Source of the DNA: Falciphora oryzae
Lineage: Eukaryota; Ascomycota; Sordariomycetes; Magnaporthales; Magnaporthaceae
Direction: 5' to 3'
Assembly (NCBI GenBank): GCA_000733355.1
Contig: JNVV01000013.1
Span: 531,323-595,322 of the forward strand
Length of the DNA stretch: 64,000 bases
Under the pieces are notes generated by a model that was not told the DNA's origin, did no database searches, and saw nothing but the letters and a program-made list of their open reading frames with translations. This document shows positions 34,747 to 44,321 of this stretch, in pieces (positions within the stretch are counted from its first letter, which is position 1; each line of letters begins with the position of its first letter). The position numbers and the translations under genes are program-made.

Positions 34747-34890
34747 GGGTAAGCGAAAACCCACCCACGGGTCCTCAGAGGACCCAAAGCTTATTTTTTG
34801 CTAATAAAATCTAAATATAGAACCATTTTGTTAGCGAAAAATCCAAGCTCTAGGACCCGTGGGTACCCATTTATGGGTTTTCGCCAAGCC
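34747..34890. mobile_element. MITE-like element, 144 bp, TA target duplication
   Basis: The left end GGGTAAGCGAAAACCCA and the right end, read in reverse, GGCTTGGCGAAAACCCA share an 11-base exact core. The subterminal block CCCACGGGTCCT is also inverted at both ends with a small offset, and AAGCT and GCTAA blocks continue inward. TA lies on both sides (34745-34746 and 34891-34892), as for Tc1/mariner-type insertions. It has no coding capacity. Confidence 0.7.
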
Positions 34891-35158
34891 TAGAATGAAC
34901 GCCATATCAACACCTAGCAACGATCAGAATCATGAACGTACCATCTATACCCGGCTTAAACTTAAAACCCGAAACCAGAAATGACGAGGCTCCTTGTGGC
35001 CAGTACAAAGTCACGTGTGACTAAGGGCTTTCAGTCCACGCGCTTGATGGCGGCGCTGTCAAGAGTCAGCGCTGGTTCGATTCCGGAGTATGTCTTCAAC
35101 TGTCATCTTCTAGTCTTAACCTGCGCGTACCAGCTAACCCATCCTCACTGATCTAGTC

Positions 35159-35404
35159 ACTCCCTAAGCGGCTCATTGACCGTGTCAGCCGTGTCCAGCT
35201 CATCACCAACCCCCACGATCAGGGATACGCAAGTGACCCCTCTGAGGATAACTGGGCATGGTTTGAGCTTGGTATCAGCGACAGCCAGAGGGAGAGTGAG
35301 GATAAACGACGCTGGATGAGTCACGAGAATGCCTTCTTGACTGAAGAGAACGAATGGGCACGTTCTATCAACTTCCTAGCTCTTAACCTCAATCTGCATG
35401 TAAA
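35159..35404 (+). pseudogene. Coding-like relic upstream of the ATPase remnant
   Basis: One frame reads LPKRLIDRVSRVQLITNPHD, then NWAWFELGISDSQRES and RRWMSHENAFLTEENEWARS. The ITNPHDQG...WAWFE pattern reminds me of a C-terminal domain found in some fungal F-box or NLR-like proteins, but I cannot confirm it. No start codon or clean exon end was found. It could be an upstream exon of the adjacent ATPase remnant. Confidence 0.3.
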
Positions 35405-35446
35405 ACTTTATCACTAACTCTCCCCTATCGTCCCATCGAGCAAGCT

Positions 35447-37128
35447 GCCTGCGGCATTGTCGAGGGTGTCTGGCTGGACATGCTGGACTCCGTGCCGACT
35501 GCCCGCTTTGGCAAGCTTGTGACGGCCGATAGAGACGAAATAGTCCAGTTTCGCAGAATTGCCCGTGCGATCGAGGAGTACCTGTGCCGGGGTAGCAAAA
35601 GCCCCGGGCCCCTCTCCATCGCCGTGTTTGGCCAGCCTGGTGCAGGCAAGTCCTTCGGCGTGAAGCGGTCATCCAGTCGATCGTGGGAGAGAAGAAGCAG
35701 AAGACCGAGCTACTGGAGCTCAATCTCTCCCAGTTCCAGGGGGAGTCGGATCCCGACGCGCTGTTTGAGACCATCCAGGACAGGGTCGTGTCGGGCAAGC
35801 TCCCTGTCGTCCTCCTCGACAAGTTCGACGCCACCTTCCGCCGCGAGCCTCTCTATTGGGTGAAACACTTCCTGCGTCCCATGCAAGACGGTTTCTGGAA
35901 GCCCAGCAACCAAGACGAGGAACTGCGCCGACTGGGCCGCGGCATCTGTGTCCTCATCGGCGGCACAGCCAAGACATTCGCCGAATCAGAGGGTCCCAAG
36001 TCGCTCGTCAGGCTGCTGCAGGACTGGCTGACGGCGAGGATAATTCAAGCGCCGTGTCTGCCGACCAACCTGGCGTTCGCATTAGAGTCGAGAGGACCAA
36101 GCGCTCGTGGACCGCCGTAAAGCCATATGGGATATCCTTGGCCCTCTACTCAGAACCAGTGGGGAGCCGGTATATTTCCCGATGTCCCATTCGACCCAGT
36201 ACTCGGATCTCGCCAAGTTCTTTTACAAGGTCCGGAAGGGCACGGACGTCACGAGCCTCCCCGTTGTCTTCTTCGAGGGCTTCGATACTAACTTGGGTCT
36301 TGAGCGGCTGGGATGGCTGGAATATTTCTTGGCCCCCATGCAAGACGGCACATTCATCGACAAGGGACGCGTCCGTCCCCTTTGGCCGTGCCATATTCGT
36401 TTTCGTTGGAGGGGACCCGGACATGACCCAATCTTCCCTTAACTGCCAGAGCGCGCCCGCCGACTTTCGAGAGGCCGAGGGCCCTGACTTCGTGAGCCGA
36501 CTGCGCGGGTATGCTTGGACGGCAGGCATGGGTAACGGGTCCCTGGAGCACATGATCCAAAGGTACAGGGACGGAGACGAGTTCAAGCCTCTCTCGCTGG
36601 GCATCTTCCCGAGACAAGACGGCCCGCGCCACAAACCGTTTCGAACCGGGTAAGGTCAGGGAGGCTTTTGCGAAGCACGTACGCGACCAATCCGTCAGCG
36701 TTCGGGGGCCCAACAAGGTGGACGGTCAGGACGGCATGTTTGTCATTTGACGTGCCATCTTGCTCCAGTCGATGCTCGCAAGGCTGCCCGAGAATGGAAA
36801 GATCAAGCTCGACCGCAGAGTTCTGAGAGCGCTGCTCAAAGTCGAGAAGTTCCACCACGGGGCCCGCTCCCTGGAAACAATACTGTTGATGAGCAAGTTG
36901 CTGGGTCCGGGCGAGCGCCTCAAGGAGGATGACCTGCTCAAAAGTCCCCAGCTCGCATTGTGTCTTGATCGAGGCGCTTTAGAGAAGGCATTCGAGGAGG
37001 AGCCCGAAGCAACAGGACGAGATACTGGAGACTACAAACTCCAGATACGCAAGGCCGAGATTGCATGGCAAAGGGCCAGGAACCGTGGTGAGAACAGTCC
37101 GGAGGATATGGACTTTGTCCGTCGTTAA
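35447..37128 (+). pseudogene. Broken AAA-type ATPase with two related modules
   Basis: The first module has Walker A GQPGAGKS (about 35632-35655), a one-base loss right after it (near 35662), then QSIVGEKKQKTELLELNLSQ and LPVVLLDKFDATF. The usual acidic Glu of Walker B (LLDEFD) is Lys here. A second module repeats the pattern (SGEPVYFPMSHSTQYSD, LPVVFFEGFDTN, WLEYFLAPMQDG), then shifts frame near 36380 (one extra T) to read GRAIFVFVGGDPDMT and DFVSRLRGYAWT. Another shift near 36640 leads to VRGPNK, an in-frame TGA (36748-36750), and RAILLQSMLARLPEN, with an intact tail to 37128. The family looks like fungal-specific P-loop ATPases with a repeated PMQDG motif. The number of lesions argues for a pseudogene. 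Confidence 0.7.
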
Positions 37129-37413
37129 GGATCTACTTAACAACGGTCCTATCTGAACAAGTCCACATTGTTTTTCATCGTCCCCCCGCGAGGCCTCATG
37201 ACGGTGCGCAGGGAGAAGGGGTTTCTTTTGCCTTCTTTCCTTATTTTGACAGGAAAAGAATGAACAATTCTCATGTGTTTAGGTTTTAATCTGGAACAAA
37301 CAAGACAATGTCATTGATGGCGAGGAAGTCATTCTGGCGCGTCACGTCCAAGTAAAATAAATGAGCTAGCCTTATTCCACAATGTTCTGCCCAAAGTTAG
37401 GCTGCATAGAAAC
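37129..37413. other. Spacer, convergent with subtilase
   Basis: 285 bases between the ATPase relic and the end of the subtilase gene. Nothing recognised. Confidence 0.45.
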
Positions 37414-40344
37414 TTAGTAGGCAGGCCCGTCGACTAGGCGGATCACACCCGAGAGCCACGTCTCCCAGTCCTCAAGGAGAGTCCTATCGCCTCCCCACCG
37501 CAGCACGCTCAGCAGCCACCGGTAATCACCCGGCCCGAGGCGCGTGGTCCGCCGGTTGTCGCCCACCACGTCCAGCCCGCCCCTGCCGCTGGGGCTAAAG
37601 TCGTTGGATGGACCCAGCAAGCCCGTCACGTTGCGCAGCGTGCCATAACTCGCGTGGCCCCCAGGGAGCGTCGCACCCGGCGGCGTCGCGGCGGGCCGAT
37701 AGTCGGCGACCGACAGGTTTGCCGCGGGCTCACCGCCGCCGGTCCTATTGCTAAATCCAAAGTGCGTCGGCACAACGCTCGTGTTGGCCGGCACCACGTC
37801 GATGCGGTACGCGGTCGTCCAGAGGTCGAAGACAGCCGTCGACGCCCATTGCATCGAGTTGTTGACCACTAGCAAGTCTCGCACGATAACGGGCGTACCG
37901 TTGCGGTAAAAGTAAGTGATTTCAGGCAATGCCCGCCCCACGGTCTGCCGCACGATCGACTCGGCGTGATACTGGCTGTAAGGCGGGCCGCTGTAGGGGA
38001 TGCTGAACTCCTCACCGTCCCCGCCCTCCTCGCGCACCTGCACAAATCCGCCGAAGACCGGCAGCTTCCGCGGCTCGACGCCCTCGGCCGGCGGCGCGAT
38101 ACTCAGCCCCACGGGCACGCTTTCCCCGGGAGCGACCGTGACGGTGGCCGTCGGCGAAGAGGATATATCGAACCGCGCGGTTCCATATAGCGGCCGTTGG
38201 TTCCGTTCCCCCGTCGCCAGTAGCTGATTCATGAAGCCCGCGCCGCGGTGCGACAGCTGGTACGTCTTGGGGGACGTCCCCCGGTTGGTAAGGGTGATGT
38301 TTGCCCGACCATACACGTTCTTGCTGTTGTCAGCAATTCGCAGCTGTCCCGGACTCAGGCGTGTTTGCGCCGTAATGGCGCGGTGTACGTCGACGAGCCC
38401 CGCGCCTTGCTGTGCCGTCGCCGAGAGCATTTCCCCGTCGAAGACCCAGGTCATGGGTTTTGCCGTCGTTTGTAGCCTCTCCAGAATGCTAGGCATACTC
38501 TCTCCTGGGAATTGCGACTTGACCAGGGCGTAGCAGCCCGCCAGGAATGGAGTTGCCATTGACGTCCCCGATATGATAGCATACCCGCCGAGTTCGCCCA
38601 GCGGAAATGTAGACAGTATATTGCCTCCGGGCGCCGATATTTGTGGCTTCAACTCGTACGTAAGCCGCAGAGGTCCAAATGACGAGTAATAGTCCATCTT
38701 TCCCCCCGTTACCTGCGGGGCACTCGCGAAGCTGCTTTGAGCTGAGAACCTGACTGTATAGTTGCCCCCTTTCCCCGTAGCCGCGAGGCCAGCCCGCAGT
38801 TGATCCCCGTCCGGTGTGCTCAGTTGGATGAAGTGTGATGCGCCGAGCCGTGATTGCGGCGGCAGGTTGTAGGGCTCGGCGTATGGGTTCGCCGACGCTA
38901 CGCCATAGCCCATGATATAAGGTGGCATTGAGCGCTGGGCTGCGTAAATGGCGTCTGTTGACCGACAATCCTCACTGACTTCAAAGGCGTAGATGGTCTG
39001 GTTTAGCCTCTGAGCGCTGACGCCCGAGACAGCGGCTCTCCATGAGGCGATCACGCAGGGATCGGAGACCAAAACGACCTCGAGCTCCGGGATTTTGATG
39101 GGCCAGACGGAGGCGTATTGAATGGTGATCCCCGCGGAGTCGGTCATGTCGTATAACAGAGGAAAGTCTTCGTTCGCAACGGACCCCACCGCAATGGCCG
39201 TCGGCTCGGTGCTTGGAAACTCTTGTGTGTAGATGTTCCTGGAGAAGGGGCTTGGTCCAGCATCATTGGCGATAGCGACGATCACAGCGACGCCTGCATC
39301 CGTTACTCGCTCAACGATATCGGCCAGGGGATCCCCCAGGCCCGTGGCGGGTGGTGTTCCTATCGAGAGCGAGAGACTCAGAATGTCGACTTTGTCCTGA
39401 AGACCCCTGAGCATCGCAGCGATGATGTAGTCTGTACCAGGCGCCCTTCCGTTACAGTCAAAAATCCGGTACATGAAGATGTCGGCCTCTGGAGCCACGC
39501 CGGTGACAGGTAGTCCCTCAGGGGCCTGCAGTGGGTTCATGCCGACGGTCCCTGGTAGATGGATACATTGCGCGCATGTTAGTGGAGGAGGCCCTAGGAT
39601 AAATCATCTACAGTATATGTGTAAAAAGTACCTACCCGCGACGTGGGTACCGTGCCCGCCCCCGTAGCAAGTGGTGAGGGGGTCCTGACTCTGCACCAGG
39701 CCTCCGTTATCGTTGACCCAAGCATAGCCACCAGCAATCTTCTTTCCCGGTCCAAATCCTCCGCCAAGAGCCGGATGTCTGTAGTCGATACCGGTATCGA
39801 TGATGCCGACCTTGATTCCCTCGCCCTTGATGCCTAAAGCATGCACCTTGTCGACCCCAGCCATGCGCAAGGGGGTGTCCAGAATGCGCGGACCCCCGGC
39901 CACGCCATAGAGACCGTCCGTCTTGTACGAGGCGAGAGAATTTGTCGTATCCACGGACTCGTTGATCGGGCGGTCCGGGATATGAACGTCGTAGACGGGG
40001 GTGACATCCACAACACCGAGAACGGACCGCAGTCGATTCATAGCCTCTTCAGGCGCCAGGTGGCCGGCCAAGTCGATGGAGAGCCCAAGATAAACATCTG
40101 ATCTGAATTCTTGGCGCACTGTGAAGTCGATACCCATGTCCACGGCCCGCTTGCTGAAGAGGGCATGTTGGTCCACGTTGCGAGCAAAGAGGCCGTTTCC
40201 CTGACGAGCGGTCTCCGGAGAGAGCTTGAGGACGTAGGCTCCGTCGACCACAGCTGAGTGTGCAACCGGGACCCTCTGAAGCCATAAGGCTACTACTACC
40301 AGAGAAATCCAGGCCGAAAAGAAGGACCAGCGACAGCGAGACAT
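37414..40344 (-). CDS. Secreted subtilisin-like serine protease (S8, Vpr-type)
   Basis: Two exons, 40344-39636 and 39551-37414, give 948 residues. The intron has donor GTAGGT and acceptor ACCAG and joins HGTHVAG to TVGMNP. A signal peptide lies at residues 1-30 (FFSAWISLVVVALWLQRVP). A propeptide of about 130 residues precedes the catalytic domain. The triad is Asp in GIIDTGIDYRHP, His in GGGHGTHVAG and Ser in ISGTSMATPFLAG, with the oxyanion Asn in AIANDAGPSP. A PA-like insert (about 150 residues) lies between His and Ser, and an Fn3-like C-terminal part follows. This is the layout of minor extracellular proteases (Vpr) of fungi. It should cleave proteins outside the cell. All key residues are intact, unlike the decayed genes beside it. 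Confidence 0.93.
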
Positions 40345-41177
40345 TGCGTGAGAAAGGCCAGAGCAGGCCCGCAGTTACTAGCACCCCTGGAATCCCCTTG
40401 AGCGCTACCCCGATAAGGTATATATACCATCCTCAGCACTATCGAGCCAGACGTCCAGCCAAGGGGCGGGAAGCAGTAGCCACCCGGACCTGGGGATATT
40501 CTAGTGTGCCACACAAACAAGGGCGCAACGGGGAAAGCCTCACAAGCGACTTCAACCTGACGACTTGGGCGTGTACTTGATGCTGACCTCGTTATTGCGG
40601 GATTAAGATAGTCTCAGGGGTGTTCAGCCGGCCGGCGTCCTGCAAGGCAACCGCACCCGGAGAGGGAACCAGGTATTCACGCCGGTACGTGTTACGTAGA
40701 TGTGCCGGCCAGGAGGGTGAGTGCCGACATCGATCCCTTTCAGGCAAGACGCCGGCTGTCGAGACCAAGTGCAGAGTGCTATCGCATTTGATCGACAAAG
40801 CGCGGCGAAGAGCGGCTCACATGGATTTGGAACTGATTGGTGGTGTTGGGTGGACCGAGGCCAGACGTAATATGTCAGCCGTGACGAGAACTTTAGCCGG
40901 CTATGTCCAGCAGGGCCTGGGGCGGGCTATGGCATCCTGGGTATAGTGTCTTGAAGTGCCGGTACTATATCGCTGTAGCACCCGCGAAGACGTGATAAAA
41001 CACCGATAGCTTGCGTAATCTAGAGATGCCTGATACCGTTTGAGACAGGTAGCCGGAGGCGGGAGCGATGGATGTACGGCCACTCCCTGGGGCTGAAGAC
41101 CTGGGTGCTGATCCTGAGCCGTCTCCGCGGAGCCCTCCCTTCTGGCCGCGGAGGCGAGTAGAAAAATCGAATATGCA
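40345..41177. other. Subtilase promoter region
   Basis: 833 bases between the subtilase start and the DUF167 gene end. It includes a TATATATA stretch at about 40420-40428 close to the start codon. No coding frame is supported. Confidence 0.5.
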
Positions 41178-41540
41178 TCACGGGCCCTCCGAGGCCTTGT
41201 CGAGAAGCTCTTTCACCCGAGAGACGGCCTCTGCCTCGGTGCCCCGGGCGAGGCTTCCCTTGACGGCCACTGTCTTGTCGCGCGACTTGAGCCCGTGAGT
41301 GATGGTCAGGTCAGACTTGGGAAGACCGAGGGCCTTGCTCAGGACCGCGACAACGGCCTTGTTGGCTTCGCCCTCGCGAGCCTGAGCGGCAACACACAGC
41401 TCGACGACGTCGTCGGTCAGTGAGGCAACGCCCTCTCGAGACTTGCTAGCGCCCGGTTTGACGTGACATTGGAGCAGGAGCGCTGCCAGCGGCGACTTCT
41501 TGGTGGCGGCTACGTAACGGATGGCGCCCATTTGCGACAT
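41178..41540 (-). CDS. DUF167/YggU family protein (UPF0235)
   Basis: A single exon of 120 residues. The DUF167 signature is visible: [36 protein letters not shown], and [20 protein letters not shown]. The family is a small alpha/beta fold found from bacteria (YggU) to human (C15orf40). No biochemical role is firmly established. Length is normal for the family. It is divergent from the secreted protein gene at 42201. Confidence 0.92.
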   Translation of the reverse strand: MSQMGAIRYVAATKKSPLAALLLQCHVKPGASKSREGVASLTDDVVELCVAAQAREGEANKAVVAVLSKALGLPKSDLTITHGLKSRDKTVAVKGSLARGTEAEAVSRVKELLDKASEGP

Positions 41541-42200
41541 GGTGATTTGGGATGGATTTTTTGTGTTATTTTAAGCAGGAGATCAACGGATAGATCTCCT
41601 TCGTTGGGTTTCGTCGTTGGAGTTAGGAGTTGATGCTGCTGCAAACCGAATTCAGCCAGCACATTCGCAGGTGGGGGCGATTGGCACGCACAGGCCTGGG
41701 GTCAATAAAGGTGGTATTCAACGAGAGCGACCACTGTGCAGTAACCCCTTCGACCCTGAATCCCGCACAGCCGACGAACACAATGGATTGAACTGAACTT
41801 GCATCCTCACATTTCGAGCCCTATCTCTGCACAACGGGCCTCGTATTCTAAATCGAGAGAATTCTAGGAACTCGTCCACGGGAGAGTACAGTAACCCGAT
41901 CCCTGGCCCTCAGAAGGATCAATTGGGCCGTGGAGCAGCTCCAGGTTTGTGGCTGAGCAGCCGCCGCGGGAACGATGCAATTAAAACATGGACCGAAAAC
42001 ATTTGATAGGAGTGCCATCAGAATCGCATGGGTACATTCACTGGAGTAAGCACGTCAACGTGGGAGATATCAAGTACAGGGCCATGGCTTCCATGGTCGG
42101 GCCATAAGAGACACTCGACACATCCCGACGCCTGCTCGCCCGCTCATACGCGCCAGGTATTTTCAAGTGCCTAGTCAACAGAAACTATCCTCTAGCCAAT
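41541..42200. promoter_or_regulatory. Divergent promoter between DUF167 gene and secreted protein gene
   Basis: 660 bases between two start codons. No motif or gene is recognised with confidence. Confidence 0.45.
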
Positions 42201-43004
42201 ATGCCATCTCTAAAGCAGATAGTCTTACTCCTGCCCCTAGCCGCCCTCGCTGTTGCCCGCCCGGTCACAGTCCATGTCTCGCCGACGTCTCCAACAACTC
42301 CCACCTCCCCCATATTCCCTGACACTCAGCAGCACCTAGGCCCTGCCGACGTCGCGAGCATCGCAAGTGTTCTCCAGGGCGGTCTCCTCCAGAATAGCGG
42401 AAGGGAGGAGAAGAGCCACCAAGCATCCTACACGCAGACCCCTCTAACCCGTGCAGACCCCGTCCAGCATTCGCTTGACCGTCGGGCCGACGACAAGCAG
42501 GAGAAGAAGGGAGGGCTACGTGTGATAACCCAGCTGGATCCGCCCACAGATGCGATTTCACCCCCAAACTCGCCTGAGGGTGGGGAAGATCGTTCTTCCC
42601 AGAATAAGTATACGTTGGCGGTTTCACCACTCTCCCCTGTGCCTTCGGATAACATCAAAACCAATCCATTCAGCCCCAAGACTGGCGGCGGAAAGTACTT
42701 GGAGCATGCCAGCAAGCAGGCCAAGGCAATGAAGAAGGAGTCGGAGGCTAAGGCCAAGCAGTCGGAGGCTGAGAGAATGAGCAAGTTAGAGGCTGGGAAG
42801 CAGCTGGATCCTGCCAAAAAGCAGCAGCTAGAGGCTCAGAGAAGGAAGCAGTTGAATACTGAGAGAATGAAACCGAAGCTCAACCTCATGGATCAAGCCT
42901 GGCGAAAGAAGATTGATCAGGCCAAGCGTGCGGGGAGGCAAGAGGCTGTCACCAATAATCCATGGGTCGATAATAACACGAAGAAGGCGACTAGGAGGAG
43001 GTAA
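42201..43004 (+). CDS. Secreted lysine-rich protein of unknown function
   Basis: A single exon of 267 residues. A clear signal peptide (MPSLKQIVLLLPLAALAVA, cleavage near ARP) is followed by a Pro/Thr/Ser-rich segment. A dibasic LDRR|ADDK near residue 95 looks like a Kex2 site. From about residue 165 a Lys/Glu/Gln/Ala-rich helix (KQAKAMKKESEAKAKQSEAE) predicts a coiled coil, and the chain ends in KKATRRR. There is no Cys. I do not recognise the family. Secretion is inferred from the signal peptide only. It may be cell-wall associated or effector-like, but nothing proves that. Confidence 0.7.
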   Translation: MPSLKQIVLLLPLAALAVARPVTVHVSPTSPTTPTSPIFPDTQQHLGPADVASIASVLQGGLLQNSGREEKSHQASYTQTPLTRADPVQHSLDRRADDKQEKKGGLRVITQLDPPTDAISPPNSPEGGEDRSSQNKYTLAVSPLSPVPSDNIKTNPFSPKTGGGKYLEHASKQAKAMKKESEAKAKQSEAERMSKLEAGKQLDPAKKQQLEAQRRKQLNTERMKPKLNLMDQAWRKKIDQAKRAGRQEAVTNNPWVDNNTKKATRRR

Positions 43005-43450
43005 TCGCCAGTGACCGGTAATGAATCAAGGTAGTGACCAAGGTAGTGCTTTTCATATCCGCCTTCACATCATTCCCGCGAATTGTTCTGTAGGGCCCAG
43101 GCATCTCAGCTACCGCATGACCTAGCCAAATACGGAAACCTCATTCGTGGATGGCAAGACGATTGAGTACACTGCCAGACCCTCGAGGACCTAGTCAGCG
43201 CTCTGCATATTACAAGATCCCTCAAAATCAAAAACCAAGACGCCACGGCCTCCTCTGCAAGCTTGCAGCAAGTACTCCGCTTGCGTCGGGATCGCATCCT
43301 GCCGGCCTAGTTCGGATGGCCGAACAGACGAATCCCGAGCCGTAAATACCGGTCAGGAGTGTTGATCGACGACTGGCGAGCAGGCTTTTCGTCCACGTAC
43401 TATAGGAGGAAAGTGCACATCTCCTCTCCCACAAAAAAAAATACCCGTCA
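43005..43450. other. Tail-to-tail spacer before DAM1
   Basis: 446 bases between convergent genes. Nothing recognised. Confidence 0.45.
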
Positions 43451-44321
43451 TCAGACCGGACGGCCGCCGCGGCCTCTTGGCAGCCCGCTAGGCCGCGTGC
43501 CTCGAGTAGATCCGCGAGCGATGCCCGACGCCGCCCGGCCGCGAGTGCTGGCGCCCCTAGTGTTCGCACCACCCCTAGTTCCAGGAGCTCCACGCCCACG
43601 GGACGAGTTGCCCGGCGTCTGGGGAGCTCCCCTAGGGGTCGCAGCCTTGGACGAGGCAGAGGGGTTCTCCACAAAGGATGTATCGGTCGTCCTTGCGCGA
43701 GTTAGTGTACAGGAGACGAGGAAAATGGGCGATGGAAACGTGCAAGCAAGGAGATGTGCGCCGGTGACTCACATGAACGTCGCATCACCTTCCATTCCTC
43801 CAGGCCTGCCTGGGAAGCGAGATGCACCTGCAGCTTGCTGTTCCTCCATCTGCTTTGCCCTCTTGAAGGACTCAGGGGCGGGTGCCTAGAGAGGTCAAGG
43901 ATTAGCCATGTATTTCGGGATCTTGGTCCCGTATCCAACCGGGGTAGGTGGAGGGTGCACGCGGTTCCCTCCCCCGGTGGGTTATCACCTCAGGAAACTC
44001 GACGCAAAAAGCGTTCATGTTGACGCCGTAGAGGAAACTGGCAAAGCTCTCGCTGAAGCGCGACAGGCTCTCGTGCATGATCTGGAAGTGCATCATGTTG
44101 GCCTCGAGATCGGCCATGGCGTCGGCCAGCTCGGCAAAGGCAGGCTCGAAGGCGCCGAGGGGAAAGGATGCATCGGCGCCGTGGACGCTGTCCCGAGCCG
44201 AGTCGCGGAACGAGGACCGCGACGACGGGCGCAGCGGGGTCGTCGGCCGCGGCGTCCGCGTCCGCGACGTCGACCGCTTCCGTTCCGAGCTCGCGTTGCG
44301 GTCGTTGCTGCGGGATGCCAT
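43451..44321 (-). CDS. DAM1: DASH/Dam1 complex subunit Dam1
   Basis: Three exons, 44321-43989, 43885-43773 and 43691-43451, give 228 residues with matching phases. Donors are GTGATA and GTGAGT; the second intron has a CACTAAC branch. The conserved core is FEPAFAELADAMADLEANMM, then MHESLSRFSESFASFLYGVN and MNAFCVEFPEAPAPESFKRA. Dam1 is a subunit of the fungal DASH ring that couples kinetochores to spindle microtubules and is a target of Aurora B/Ipl1. The N-terminus is Ser/Arg-rich. The C-terminus is a basic Gly/Arg tail (SSRGRGAPGTRGG), plausible for microtubule contact. The match to the fungal Dam1 core makes the identity secure. Confidence 0.93.

Noticed and set aside
35040..35090. Possible tRNA gene (GGTTCGATTCC B-box-like sequence)
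   Set aside because: The T-loop sequence is present, but no matching A box at the right distance and no acceptor or anticodon stem could be built.
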